From Pseudomonadota bacterium (GTDB lineage Bacteria; SAR324; NAC60-12), in the NCBI GenBank assembly GCA_004213175.1, contig SHAT01000013.1, positions 1 through 41,695 of the forward strand: a stretch of DNA of 41,695 nt. Reading direction: 5' to 3'. The translations under genes and the position numbers were made by a program. This document shows positions 26,442-35,252 of this stretch, piece after piece. Numbering within the stretch: position 1 is the first letter of the stretch; each line of letters starts with the position of its first letter. The notes beneath the pieces are model-generated. The model did not search any database and was not told the DNA's origin. It worked only from the letters and a program-made list of their open reading frames with translations.

Positions 26442-26801
26442 TTAATCTCCAAAGGTTATCAGTCTGTCATTCCTAATGGCAATATCAGTCAGGTTGCCTA
26501 GTCCAGTAATCGTTCCGCAATCAATTAGTACATCATCATTGATTCCACGGCGTTTTGCTGCTGCAACACATGCTAAAATCTGCACACCATGCTTTTGACA
26601 TAAATTTTTCCAACGGTCAGCAATATGCCGGTCATCCTGAGGCGGGTCCATTAGTTTAGTAGCATTTATTACTCCGTCATTGTAAAAAAACACAGCGTCA
26701 ATCGTATGCCCTTTTTTGATCGCGGCCTCAGCGAATTTGAAGGCAGTATCGGCCGCCTGATGATTATATGGACCTTCTTTGAGTAGTATTCCAATATTCA
26801 T
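26442..26801 (-). CDS. dsrE: DsrE (TusD-like) persulfide carrier
   Basis: 119 residues: GILLKEGPYNHQAADTAFKFA, AVFFYNDGVINATKL, and the active-site strand ILACVAAAKRRG. Cys78 is at the same residue number as the sulfur-binding Cys known from Allochromatium DsrE. In sulfur oxidisers DsrE passes sulfur from TusA to DsrC. DsrE with this Cys is a marker for the oxidative Dsr pathway. It is followed by dsrF with 4 bases between. Confidence 0.93.
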   Translation of the reverse strand: MNIGILLKEGPYNHQAADTAFKFAEAAIKKGHTIDAVFFYNDGVINATKLMDPPQDDRHIADRWKNLCQKHGVQILACVAAAKRRGINDDVLIDCGTITGLGNLTDIAIRNDRLITFGD

Positions 26802-27052
26802 ATAGATATAGTTTTTTAGGGTTATTTTGTCATTCTATGAAAACTCTCTAATGGAGAAATTATACATATCTTTAACATTCTTAATCCGCAAGATGATCTG
26901 ATTATAAACCAGAAACAAGTCTGAAAATGCCTTCAATTCCATTGAGGTCTCCGTCTTTGACATAATTCTAGTGCTACCCATATAATTATATAAAAATGAA
27001 ACCAACTAAGATTGTCTATGCATGACCTAAATAATTAATCTGTTAAATCTAA
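26802..27052. other. Spacer between the TauD-like gene and dsrE, with a possible small ORF
   Basis: 251 bases. On the minus strand a 48-codon frame runs from ATG 26981 to TAG 26835. An internal ATG at 26942, preceded by GGAG, would give a 35-residue helical peptide starting MELKAFSDLFLVYNQ. No relative is recognised, and it may be noise. Otherwise the spacer may hold a promoter for dsrEFH. Confidence 0.3.
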
Positions 27053-27934
27053 TCATGTCCCTTTTATTCGTTCAAAATATCGGGAACGGTAAAGATGTCT
27101 TACGTTATCAGAATCATTACCAAACGCGCTACGATTATGCAAAACATTATTGCTTAGCAGTCCCATACCGGACTCCAATTGAAGCTTAAAGATATATGGT
27201 GAATCACTAGTCAGGATTTTTCTAAGTGCACAAAGAGCCGCCTTCGTTTGGGAATTGTCCGTCCAAATTACATTTTTTTTCCGTATAGTGAAACGCATGT
27301 GTAATTTGCCGGTTGCTGTAATGCTGAAAACCGGTCCGGTCTCAGTTCTTCGAGCAACGATTCCTTGCTCTCCTATTCTTGGAGGAATACTTAAAACTTC
27401 TGGATTCATGAATGTGTGGATGTACTCTGGATTTTCGTCCCGCAATTTGATGTAAGCAACTTCATGGTCCAGTAAACTATTTACACCACCACTTGCTGCT
27501 TCCTGAACAGAATGTAACATCATAGAGTAAATTTGTTCATTCGGAGGATTATAATAACCGTCCGTATGCCAGTTGATATTTTTTGTTGTGTATGGGATAT
27601 AATGCTGCTTAATTCCGTCTTCGTGAAGCTTTAGTGATGTTAGGGAGTTCTCATCTGCCAGCAAGTTTTTGTTTAGTCCAAAGACTCCGAAACGTCGTCC
27701 AATCGAAAAAGGAATTTCCGGATCCTGGTCTGTCCCCGTACTACCAGCGTAAAACGCCATGTTCGTTTTACGGCAACGCTTCAACAAGGCTTCAAACTCG
27801 TTTTTTTTTAACCTACGAGGATCATTGATTTCCACCAGAAGCTCTTCAATCTTTTGAGGATAATTTCTGAGTTTTCTATCCCTCCAGCGTAAATAAGTTT
27901 CGTCATCCTTAAGGTTGAATGGACTCGCTCCCAT
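27053..27934 (-). CDS. TauD/TfdA-like Fe(II)/2-oxoglutarate dioxygenase
   Basis: 293 residues of the TauD fold with all metal ligands: His123 and Asp125 in NWHTDGYY and His266 in NNVLHNRSAF. Arg283/Arg285 in HLYRSRYFERI are placed to bind 2-oxoglutarate. Known members hydroxylate substrates such as taurine (releasing sulfite) or other small acids; the substrate here cannot be told. It lies 25 bases after the unknown 123-residue gene and before dsrE, inside the dsr run. A link to organosulfur input or to modification of a Dsr component is inference only. Confidence 0.82.
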   Translation of the reverse strand: MGASPFNLKDDETYLRWRDRKLRNYPQKIEELLVEINDPRRLKKNEFEALLKRCRKTNMAFYAGSTGTDQDPEIPFSIGRRFGVFGLNKNLLADENSLTSLKLHEDGIKQHYIPYTTKNINWHTDGYYNPPNEQIYSMMLHSVQEAASGGVNSLLDHEVAYIKLRDENPEYIHTFMNPEVLSIPPRIGEQGIVARRTETGPVFSITATGKLHMRFTIRKKNVIWTDNSQTKAALCALRKILTSDSPYIFKLQLESGMGLLSNNVLHNRSAFGNDSDNVRHLYRSRYFERIKGT

Positions 27935-27959
27935 AACTTGTTTTTTTGAACATGGGAAA

Positions 27960-28331
27960 TTATTGATCTTCTAGAATTTGAGCTTTTGCGGCCTCATATA
28001 CCTTAACCCACGTTTTAGAAAACTCCGCAAACGGTTTCTCTACATATTGAGAAAAATATAGGTGATCTTCTGCATCTCTAAGATCGCCTTTTTTGAGAGA
28101 TTCTAAAGCTTTTTGTCCGGAAATTCCTGCATCGTGACCTGTCAGACGCACTTGCTTCCAATAATTGATAGCTTCCATACGGTATACATATGTTTCTGGA
28201 AGTTCTTCTGCAGCCTGAAGTGAATTGATTTCTGTCTGTCTCGGGCCAAAAGTAGCGATCCATCCTCTTTCAGCCCAATGTAAGGAACTGTCAATCGCAG
28301 TTTCTGTTTTTTTGATCAAATCATCATACAT
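27960..28331 (-). CDS. Unknown 123-residue soluble protein downstream of dsrL
   Basis: I do not recognise this family. The sequence is hydrophilic and mostly helical. It has no signal peptide, membrane segment or cysteine. It is rich in aromatic residues and charge (LHWAERGWIATFGP near the N-terminus; YVYRMEAINYWKQVRL in the middle; HLYFSQYVEKPFAEF near the end), a pattern compatible with a small helical bundle. It starts 19 bases after the dsrL stop and ends 25 bases before the TauD-like gene, so it is almost certainly co-transcribed with dsrAB-dsrL. A partner or chaperone of DsrL or of the dioxygenase is possible. Confidence 0.75.
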   Translation of the reverse strand: MYDDLIKKTETAIDSSLHWAERGWIATFGPRQTEINSLQAAEELPETYVYRMEAINYWKQVRLTGHDAGISGQKALESLKKGDLRDAEDHLYFSQYVEKPFAEFSKTWVKVYEAAKAQILEDQ

Positions 28332-28350
28332 AACAGTCCTCTAAATAATT

Positions 28351-30090
28351 TTAAAGTCCGTCTCCCATTCCCATTTGAATATAACCGGTGGGACAAACCT
28401 GCGCACAAAGATGACATCCAACGCATTTTGTATAATGAGTGTACATTACTTCGCCAACTGGATTACTTCGATAACGTGAAATCGCCTCCTGTGGACAAAA
28501 AGCCGCACACTGGTTGCAGTCAAAACATAATCCACAACTCATGCAACGTTTTGACTCTTCTTCTGCCTGTTCTTTGGTCAAGGGTTCTAAAACTTGATCA
28601 TGATTTCCAACTATTTCTTTTGGGACGTGGTGGTTCCTTTTAGCTTGTTGGGAGTGGAAAAAATAATTTATATCCTGCTCTTTAACCTTAATAATACTTT
28701 TATACTGTTCTTCTGGAAGTTCCTTTCCACTAAGAAAGTTATGAATAGATTCTGCTGCTTTTCGACCATGACCCACTGCTGTCGTGATTAAATCTACCTT
28801 AAGAGCATCTCCTCCGCCAAAAACTTTTTCTTTACCAACTACTCTCATATGTTTGTCAAGTTTTAAAAGAGAAGTGTTTTCATGTATACTATCTTCAAAA
28901 CCTTTCATATCAGTTATTTGCCCTATGGAAGCAACTACCATATCTGCTTCGATATCAAATATCTCATCGGTCGTCTTGTAACGCAGAAAAGGTATTTTTG
29001 CATCCCAGCCTTCTTCACCTTTTTCCTTTTTTATCATTTTGGCACATTTTACACCTCTTATTCCATTTTTGTTTCCTAAAATTTCGAGGGTACCAGTTAA
29101 ATATTCAACCTTAGCACCCTCTTCAATTGCGTCATCAAATTCATCAGGATAGCAATTCATTTCCTCTCTAGGAACCGCTGAAATGATAGTTGATTCCGAT
29201 CCCATACGTCGAGCTAACCTTGCTACATCCATGGCAACATTACCATCACCAATTACAATAACCTTTTTACCTATCTTAAAAGAATCTCCTTGAATTTCAT
29301 AAGATCTTAGGAACTCAATTGCATTTGTAGTTCCACTGGTTTCTGAGAATCCTTTAATTGGAAGATTTCGACCTGATTGAGCCCCTACTCCAATAAAAAC
29401 TGCATCAAAATCTTCCTCTAGTTTCTCTAGAGAAATATCCTTGCCAATTCTAACACCCATCTTAAGCTCAATGCCAAGGTCTAAAATTTTTCCAACCTCT
29501 GCCTCTAAAACACTTCTTTCTACACGATATGCCATGACTCCATATAGCATCATTCCGCCGGGTTTTTCATTGAAATCGTAAATTGTTACAGCATGACCTT
29601 TGCGCCTCAACTGGTAGGCAACTGAAAGTCCTGCCGGTCCTGCCCCAATTACTGCAACATTCTTTCCGGTATCTTCACCAGGAGGATGGAGTTTTAAACC
29701 CGCTTTAATACCGTGTTCTCCTATTGAATGCTCAACTGCGTTAATCCCTATACTTTCTTCTCTGTGCTGGCGGTTACAGGTGCTTTCACAAGGATGTGGA
29801 CAAATTCTACCCATTATAGCTGGAAAAGGATTTGTTTCAACAATTCTATACCAGGCGTCATCCCACTTATTGTCTGATTTTTCAACACCTGTCAACAGAT
29901 TGTGATAGCCCCTTATATCTTCGCCAGCTGGACAACCTGCAGTACATGGCGGGACCTGTTTTACATAAATTGGGCATTTGTGACTTTCATCACCAAAAGC
30001 AACAACTTTATGAAAACCATCTTGATCAGAATATTCAGGGAACTCGTAGTTATTGGCAAAGTCAAGAATTGGATTTGATTCGTAAGTCAT
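28351..30090 (-). CDS. dsrL: DsrL, NAD(P)H:acceptor oxidoreductase partner of DsrAB
   Basis: 579 residues with the GltD-like flavoprotein plan. N-terminal cysteine-rich cluster region (PPCTAGCPAGEDIRGYH and GRICPHPCESTCNR), FAD-binding VAVIGAGPAGLSVAYQL near residue 145, nucleotide-binding VIVIGDGNVAMDVARLAR, a second FAD contact (FGGGDAL), and a C-terminal extension with two ferredoxin motifs (CMSCGLCFDCNQCAAFCP and CVGCHLCAQVCP). DsrL takes electrons from DsrAB and reduces NAD(P)+ in sulfur oxidisers. Related forms exist in some reducers. It starts 15 bases after the dsrB stop. Confidence 0.92.
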   Translation of the reverse strand: MTYESNPILDFANNYEFPEYSDQDGFHKVVAFGDESHKCPIYVKQVPPCTAGCPAGEDIRGYHNLLTGVEKSDNKWDDAWYRIVETNPFPAIMGRICPHPCESTCNRQHREESIGINAVEHSIGEHGIKAGLKLHPPGEDTGKNVAVIGAGPAGLSVAYQLRRKGHAVTIYDFNEKPGGMMLYGVMAYRVERSVLEAEVGKILDLGIELKMGVRIGKDISLEKLEEDFDAVFIGVGAQSGRNLPIKGFSETSGTTNAIEFLRSYEIQGDSFKIGKKVIVIGDGNVAMDVARLARRMGSESTIISAVPREEMNCYPDEFDDAIEEGAKVEYLTGTLEILGNKNGIRGVKCAKMIKKEKGEEGWDAKIPFLRYKTTDEIFDIEADMVVASIGQITDMKGFEDSIHENTSLLKLDKHMRVVGKEKVFGGGDALKVDLITTAVGHGRKAAESIHNFLSGKELPEEQYKSIIKVKEQDINYFFHSQQAKRNHHVPKEIVGNHDQVLEPLTKEQAEEESKRCMSCGLCFDCNQCAAFCPQEAISRYRSNPVGEVMYTHYTKCVGCHLCAQVCPTGYIQMGMGDGL

Positions 30091-30105
30091 AATCTATTTT
30101 TAAAA

Positions 30106-31188
30106 TTAAAATCTAACGTGGGCCGATTGGTTAAAAGTAGTTCTGGCATGGCGATAACTGTCAATCATGTCCACCTCAAAGGTCAATTCTGACTCCTCAA
30201 AAAAGCGTTTCCAACCTATACGTTCAATCCATTCGTTCATACGTTCCCATGGTTTTCCTCCTCCTTTGTATGCTTTTAAGATTCTTCCGACCACATCATT
30301 TACTTCCGGCCAGTGTGGAGGATTGTTAGGGATCCCCTCTGCAACAAGACTCATGGATTGAGGTTTTGAGCGTGCATTACTGTTTTTGCCTCCAACCCAA
30401 ATCGCAAATTGTGAATGTTCAGGATGATTTATTTCCATGGATGGGCATGCTCCAAAGCAGGCCCCGCAAACAATGCACTTTTCTTCATCAACCATCAATG
30501 AACGTTTGTTATTTACAATAGTTGGACGGATTGCAGCAACAGGACATCGTGCCACTGCTTTAGGAAGTTCACAAAGTGTTGACAGTTTCGCGTGGTCAAT
30601 ACGTGGCGGTCGGGTATGTTTTACTATAATCGCGACATCCGCCTGTCCACCGCAGTTGATGGAACAACAGGAAGTTGAAAGCCTGACCTTGTTCGGCATC
30701 TGCAATGTTTTGAATTCATCGTAAAGATTATCCATGACTCCTTTCGCTACTCCTGAAGCATCGGTTGCAGGAATATCACAGTGCAGCCAACCTTGAGTGT
30801 GAGCAATTGGAGCAACACAGTTTGCTATTCCGCCGACTGGCAGGCCAATTTCCTCTAAATCCTTGATCAACGGTTCTATTCTGGATTCTTCAGAAAACAT
30901 GAATTCCACACTGTTCCGAATTGTGAATCGCATAAATCCATCGGCATACTGATCTGCCAAGTCACAAATTTGCCTGACAAGATCAACCGTGTTCTGACGC
31001 GGGGTCCCAGCCCGGACTGTATAAAGCGCATCACCACTGAGTCCATAATGAACCATCACTCCAGGTTTTATCATTTTATGATATTTCCATTTTCCGTAAT
31101 TTTTTACAACCACTGGATGCAGTGTGCCTTCTAGCGTATGTGGGCCGGATTCAACGGTTTTCCAGGTTCTTTCTATAGGGGCATTCAT
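30106..31188 (-). CDS. dsrB: DsrB, dissimilatory sulfite reductase beta subunit
   Basis: 360 residues. The sulfite reductase fold carries the cluster-associated cysteines Cys137 (GWLHC) and Cys174/175/179 (STSCCSINCG), and a ferredoxin insert with Cys238/241/244/248 (CIVCGACFGACP). DsrB binds sirohaem-[4Fe-4S] in the alpha2beta2 enzyme. In this gene setting (no dsrD; dsrL, dsrEFH present) it should run in the oxidative direction, from DsrC-bound sulfur to sulfite. AGAGGAG precedes the ATG. It follows dsrA by 97 bases. Confidence 0.95.
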   Translation of the reverse strand: MNAPIERTWKTVESGPHTLEGTLHPVVVKNYGKWKYHKMIKPGVMVHYGLSGDALYTVRAGTPRQNTVDLVRQICDLADQYADGFMRFTIRNSVEFMFSEESRIEPLIKDLEEIGLPVGGIANCVAPIAHTQGWLHCDIPATDASGVAKGVMDNLYDEFKTLQMPNKVRLSTSCCSINCGGQADVAIIVKHTRPPRIDHAKLSTLCELPKAVARCPVAAIRPTIVNNKRSLMVDEEKCIVCGACFGACPSMEINHPEHSQFAIWVGGKNSNARSKPQSMSLVAEGIPNNPPHWPEVNDVVGRILKAYKGGGKPWERMNEWIERIGWKRFFEESELTFEVDMIDSYRHARTTFNQSAHVRF

Positions 31189-31285
31189 ACTAAACTCCTC
31201 TAAAAATTTGTTTAGATTAAAACAGACTGTGTATAATTTTGTTGTTTTATAACTACTTAACCACTTCTAAGAACAACTTAATTTG

Positions 31286-32548
31286 CTAGGTGGCGCTTTC
31301 GTATTCTTTTTTATAATATGGATTATCTCTAGGTCGTACGATCATATCAATGTTCGCCTCAATACCAACTGCCTCAAGGAATTGCTTCATGCCGACACGC
31401 TCAATGGTTTCTCCAACACGCTCATGATCTAAACCGGTTTCATCCCACCAGTCAATGATTTCATCCATCATTTCAATGAATTCTTCAACCTCTTCATCGG
31501 TGTCAAGTTTCAAAAATGGGATCATCATCGAACCTAGATTGACGCCTACCTTCAGTGTATTTTTCCCTCCTATCAACAATGAGGCTCCTCTTTCTTTTCC
31601 AGGAGAAAGAGCCTTAGGAATCACGTTTATGCAGTGCATACAGCGTACACAATTCTTGTTGTCAATCTCGATTGTGGACGTTCCTATCTTGTGCGAAATA
31701 GCTTTCGTTGGGCACATATTGACGACCTGATCAAACAGAGCGTCTTCCCCGTATTCGTCAATCCACTCTTTGACGTATTCCTGTTCGATTTGAATCGAAT
31801 CCCGCCAGGTACCAATCAAGGCCACATCTGCCCGCATTATTGCATTGGCACAATCATTCGGACAAGCGGAGAACTTAAACTTTAATTTATAGTTGAATTC
31901 CGGGCGGTGAGTCATACCTGCATAATTTTTGAGAACTTTTTCGTGGACTTTCAGGTTATCAAAACAGGCTTGTTCGCAGCGGGCGGGACCTACACATGAA
32001 GCAGCTGTTCTGACTGTTGCACCTGCACCACCCAGATCCCAACCTGCTTGATTGAGTTCATCAAAACACTCCTGCGTTTTATCCTGTTCAATACCTATCA
32101 ATTGCAGATTACCGGATTGACCATGCATGTTGATAAACCCAGAACCGTGTTTTTCCCAGATATCACAAACCTCTCTTAGCATTTTTGTATTGTAATGAAG
32201 TCCCGGAGCTGGTTGTACTCTAAAAGTATGAAATTCCGTTGCTTCAGGAAATTTATCTTTAATCATGGAAAACCGGGTAATAATCCCTGCCCCATAACCT
32301 TTTACAGTAACCAACCCACCTTTCCAATATCCCATTTTCGTTTTATAGGAATATTCCAGTTGATCCATAACTCCACGAATCATAGGTTTTTCTGTACGTT
32401 CTGCCAACTCCTTAAAACCCGAGATAAAGCTTGGCCACTTTCCTCCCTCCAACTCATCCAATATGGGGGTGTGATTTAAAAATTTACCCTCATTATCTAA
32501 ATTCTCTTTATCATCACCGGATGAGCCGGCTCCTTTTAAATCTTCCAT
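31286..32548 (-). CDS. dsrA: DsrA, dissimilatory sulfite reductase alpha subunit
   Basis: 420 residues. Sirohaem/[4Fe-4S] cysteines are Cys185 and Cys191 (ASCVGPARCEQAC) and Cys229/Cys233 (SACPNDC). The ferredoxin domain has Cys279 (MCP) and Cys300/303/306 (CVRCMHC). FKFSACPNDC, GGAGATVRTAASC and the terminal NPYYKKEYESAT are typical. It is the catalytic partner of DsrB. A short acidic N-terminal extension (DDKENLDNEGKF) precedes TPILDELE. AGGAG lies five bases before the ATG. dsrC lies upstream. Confidence 0.95.
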   Translation of the reverse strand: MEDLKGAGSSGDDKENLDNEGKFLNHTPILDELEGGKWPSFISGFKELAERTEKPMIRGVMDQLEYSYKTKMGYWKGGLVTVKGYGAGIITRFSMIKDKFPEATEFHTFRVQPAPGLHYNTKMLREVCDIWEKHGSGFINMHGQSGNLQLIGIEQDKTQECFDELNQAGWDLGGAGATVRTAASCVGPARCEQACFDNLKVHEKVLKNYAGMTHRPEFNYKLKFKFSACPNDCANAIMRADVALIGTWRDSIQIEQEYVKEWIDEYGEDALFDQVVNMCPTKAISHKIGTSTIEIDNKNCVRCMHCINVIPKALSPGKERGASLLIGGKNTLKVGVNLGSMMIPFLKLDTDEEVEEFIEMMDEIIDWWDETGLDHERVGETIERVGMKQFLEAVGIEANIDMIVRPRDNPYYKKEYESAT

Positions 32549-32692
32549 ATCAACTCCTTTTCAATAACTTCATTAATGCTCATGATGAAAATATGCAACC
32601 TGATCTTTTGACGTAATTGCATTTTTGCAATCATAATAGTACCGATTTTATATGTTTCTTTTTTCTACGATTACCCCTAACTAAACCTTTAA
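32549..32692. other. Leader region before dsrAB
   Basis: 144 bases between dsrC and dsrA on the minus strand, with no frame and only short AT-rich repeats. It is a likely site of a dsrAB promoter or RNA-processing site, but no clear -35/-10 pair or hairpin could be defined. Confidence 0.35.
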
Positions 32693-33028
32693 TCAAACAC
32701 AACCAGTAGGCTTGGGCAATCCTGCTATCTTACAGGCCTGCAACCCAGGTCCATTTGGAAAAAGATCATATAAAAAAACTGACGCTTCCTTCTTATGAAT
32801 GTCGTTTTTCTTGGCAATTGCCTTGGTTAATACTTTAACTGCAGGCGCAATTTGAAATTCCTGATAATAATCCCTTAGAAAATTTATTATTTCCCAATGT
32901 TGATCGTTCATAGTAATTTCTTCATCTTCAGCAAGTTTACCTGCCACTCCTTCAGACCAATCTTCAAGTGAAACTAAATAGCCATTTTCATCAGTTTCAA
33001 TGTTACTACCTTCATATTCAAAACTCAT
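32693..33028 (-). CDS. dsrC: DsrC, sulfur-carrier protein with both C-terminal cysteines
   Basis: 111 residues. The flexible C-terminal arm, GLQACKIAGLPKPTGCV, carries Cys99 and the penultimate Cys110, separated by ten residues. This is a true DsrC, not a single-Cys TusE. In sulfur oxidation DsrC receives sulfur from DsrEFH and presents it to DsrAB, and the resulting trisulfide/disulfide is handled by DsrMK. The N-terminal ENGYLVSLEDW and HWEIINFLRDYYQEF motifs fit the family. GAGGAG precedes the ATG. It lies between dsrN and dsrA. Confidence 0.95.
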   Translation of the reverse strand: MSFEYEGSNIETDENGYLVSLEDWSEGVAGKLAEDEEITMNDQHWEIINFLRDYYQEFQIAPAVKVLTKAIAKKNDIHKKEASVFLYDLFPNGPGLQACKIAGLPKPTGCV

Positions 33029-33055
33029 AAAATACTCCTCGTCAGGGGGTTTATA

Positions 33056-34465
33056 TTAGTACTGGTATTCAGTTGCCAGATCTACAAATCCTTTCGCCCA
33101 ATGCGGATTCACCGCTGAATGCAAATGAGCAAAAGAGGCAAAAATATTTTTATGCAGGATTCCGTCCTTTTTCCCATCAATTCCATATCCTCTGATTACG
33201 TTGAATTGATAACGTTCTGCAGAAGTCATAGAAGAAAGTCTCGGCTCTTTCCCGTTAGCAGAAAGGGGTTTTGAGTAGTGGAATTCATGCGCTTTTACCA
33301 AAGCTCCTTCGTCAAACCATCTGCTCTGGCAACGGCTTTTGAGAGATAAATAGCCATAACCTACAGGGTTTTTCTGGTAACCAATTTCAAAAGGTAGAGC
33401 TCCAGCTAATCGATACTTTTTATTTTCGAAATGGGCTGTTTCGCAGAGATATATTAAACCTCCGCATTCCGCATAAACAGGAATCCCGCTTTGGATACGT
33501 TCCTTTAACTCTAAAAGAAATTTATGATTTGCGCTTAGTTCTTCAAAAAATGATTCAGGGAAACCACCACCAATGTAAATTCCGTCTAAATCTGGCAGGG
33601 AATTATCATGCAGCGAATCAATGAAAACTAGCTCTGCGCCATTTTCTCTTAGTGCCTCCAAATTTTCTGGATAATAAAAACAAAATGAAGGATCATTGAT
33701 AATACCAATTTTTACTGAAGGATCTTTTGGCAGGATAGGCTTTCTTTTTTTGGAATCTGTATTGAGTGGTATATCCTTAAACATTGATTTGATCTCACCC
33801 ATATCACAATACCTAGAAACTAACTCTCCTGCGCGACTGATAATTCCTTTTGCAGTTTCCATTTCATCAACTGTAGTCAAGCCCAGATGTCTCTCAGGAA
33901 TTGATACATCCTCATCTATGGGTATGGATCCCACAACCGGAATTCCACAATAACTTTCAATTGTGGATTTTTGTTTTTCTTCCTGACGATTGCTCCTGAC
34001 TTTATTCAACACGACTCCTGTAATATTTGTCTCAGGCTGCATTTTTTGCATCCCAGTGACAAAAGCAGCAGCTCCACGTCCCATACCCCTGCTGTTTACA
34101 ACAAGAAGAACCGGCGACTTTAGAATGTTTGCAAGTCCTGCGCTGCTGTCAAAACCATCAAGGCTCATTCCATCATGTAATCCATGATTGCCCTCAATCA
34201 AAGACATTTCGTTCTCAGATCCATAACGGGCAAACGAATCCAGACAACCTTCGGCTCCCATCAGATAAGGATCTAAATTATAACATTCACTACCGCTCGC
34301 TAGCTTAAGCCACATTGGGTCAATGTAGTCAGAACCCTTTTTAAAGCTCTTCACATTCACTCCCTCTTTAAGCAGATTATTTAGAATGCCTAGGCTGACC
34401 GTGGTCTTTCCTGCACTTTTTTGAGGTGCAGAAATCAGCAATCTAGATGATTTTTTTTCTTTCAA
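33056..34465 (-). CDS. dsrN: DsrN, sirohaem amidase (CobB/CbiA-like)
   Basis: 469 residues, similar to cobyrinic acid a,c-diamide synthase. P-loop ISAPQKSAGKTTVSLGIL (11-28), KKGSDYIDPMW, a central dethiobiotin-synthetase-like ATPase, and a C-terminal class I glutamine amidotransferase with Cys334 (YAECGGLIYL) and a late His (FASFAHLHSAVNP). DsrN amidates sirohaem to the sirohaem-amide cofactor used by DsrAB. Cobalamin synthesis is the alternative for a lone gene, but its position next to dsrC and dsrAB argues for DsrN. Confidence 0.9.
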   Translation of the reverse strand: MKEKKSSRLLISAPQKSAGKTTVSLGILNNLLKEGVNVKSFKKGSDYIDPMWLKLASGSECYNLDPYLMGAEGCLDSFARYGSENEMSLIEGNHGLHDGMSLDGFDSSAGLANILKSPVLLVVNSRGMGRGAAAFVTGMQKMQPETNITGVVLNKVRSNRQEEKQKSTIESYCGIPVVGSIPIDEDVSIPERHLGLTTVDEMETAKGIISRAGELVSRYCDMGEIKSMFKDIPLNTDSKKRKPILPKDPSVKIGIINDPSFCFYYPENLEALRENGAELVFIDSLHDNSLPDLDGIYIGGGFPESFFEELSANHKFLLELKERIQSGIPVYAECGGLIYLCETAHFENKKYRLAGALPFEIGYQKNPVGYGYLSLKSRCQSRWFDEGALVKAHEFHYSKPLSANGKEPRLSSMTSAERYQFNVIRGYGIDGKKDGILHKNIFASFAHLHSAVNPHWAKGFVDLATEYQY

Positions 34466-34610
34466 ATCAGATCCTTTTGGCTCAAATTAAAGAACATAAC
34501 TTTCAGTTATTTCTGCTTTGTTTAGTATATATCTAATTAATTAACTCAAATATTCAAATATTAGCATATAACAATTACAAATTTAACACATGACATAAAT
34601 TCGAAAAAAA
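34466..34610. other. Spacer between tusA and dsrN
   Basis: 145 AT-rich bases with no frame. It may hold a dsrN promoter; nothing firm was seen. Confidence 0.35.
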
Positions 34611-34841
34611 TTACTTTTTCTTAATAATAAATGTATGAACTCCGCCGTCTTCAGCGTGTGAAACTAACTCATTCCCGGTACGCTTTGACCAGGAATCCAT
34701 GTCATTTACTGAGCCAGGGTCAGTTGCACTCATTTTCAGTAGTTGACCAGTGCTCATACCATCAATAGCTTTTTTGGTTTTTAAAATAGGTAGGGGGCAA
34801 TTTAGGCCTTCACAATTTAACTCAGTATCAAAATCACTCAT
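34611..34841 (-). CDS. tusA: TusA, canonical sulfur-transfer protein
   Basis: 76 residues with the normal CPxP motif: LNCEGLNCPLPILKTKKAI with catalytic Cys15. The ATDPGSVNDMDSWSKRTGNEL stretch and a C-terminal basic tail follow. In sulfur oxidisers TusA passes sulfane sulfur to DsrE. It differs clearly from the second, TGA-containing tusA-like gene at 17719-17955, which has CGMGMP instead. AGAGGAAAG precedes the ATG. dsrN follows 145 bases downstream on the same strand. Confidence 0.92.
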   Translation of the reverse strand: MSDFDTELNCEGLNCPLPILKTKKAIDGMSTGQLLKMSATDPGSVNDMDSWSKRTGNELVSHAEDGGVHTFIIKKK

Positions 34842-35252
34842 TAAACTTTCCTCTAAGAAATTATTTTGTTGGGTGGTATGATCCTATGTTTTTAGTTATA
34901 TGTCAAAGTATTTTTTCATTACTCTTCTTTTTAGAAGAAATAGAGATTTCTTCTCCAAGATGAAAAATTAATACAAATAAATAACTCCAAATTAAATACC
35001 TCATTCAGCAATAACGAGGAATATCTCAATTTGTAAAATAATTCTGCACACATTTTTGAAAAAACAATTTAGAATATTTGATTTAAAATATGGTATCACA
35101 AAATTAACTTAGTCATTCATCTCCCTAGGTCTTATCTTTCCCTAACCAAAAAGACTATACTCTAACCATTCCATAACGAATTTCAACAATTATTATTCAG
35201 TTGATTTGATTTTTACCAAGATTTCTCTGAGTAAAACTTAATTCTTATAGAT
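34842..35252. other. AT-rich intergenic region between soeA and tusA, with a small hairpin
   Basis: 411 bases with no supportable gene on either strand. A 9-bp perfect stem, AGAAGAAAT and ATTTCTTCT (34933-34941 and 34946-34954), has the loop AGAG. On the minus strand it could terminate or stabilise the soeA transcript, but no strong U-run is present. A promoter for tusA-dsrNCABL probably lies here. Confidence 0.4.

Noticed and set aside
31286-34465. Reductive (sulfate-reducing) Dsr pathway
   Set aside because: No dsrD was found. dsrE with Cys78, dsrF, dsrH, dsrL, tusA and sox genes are all present. The RsbRD-N gene is the one reducer-like feature.
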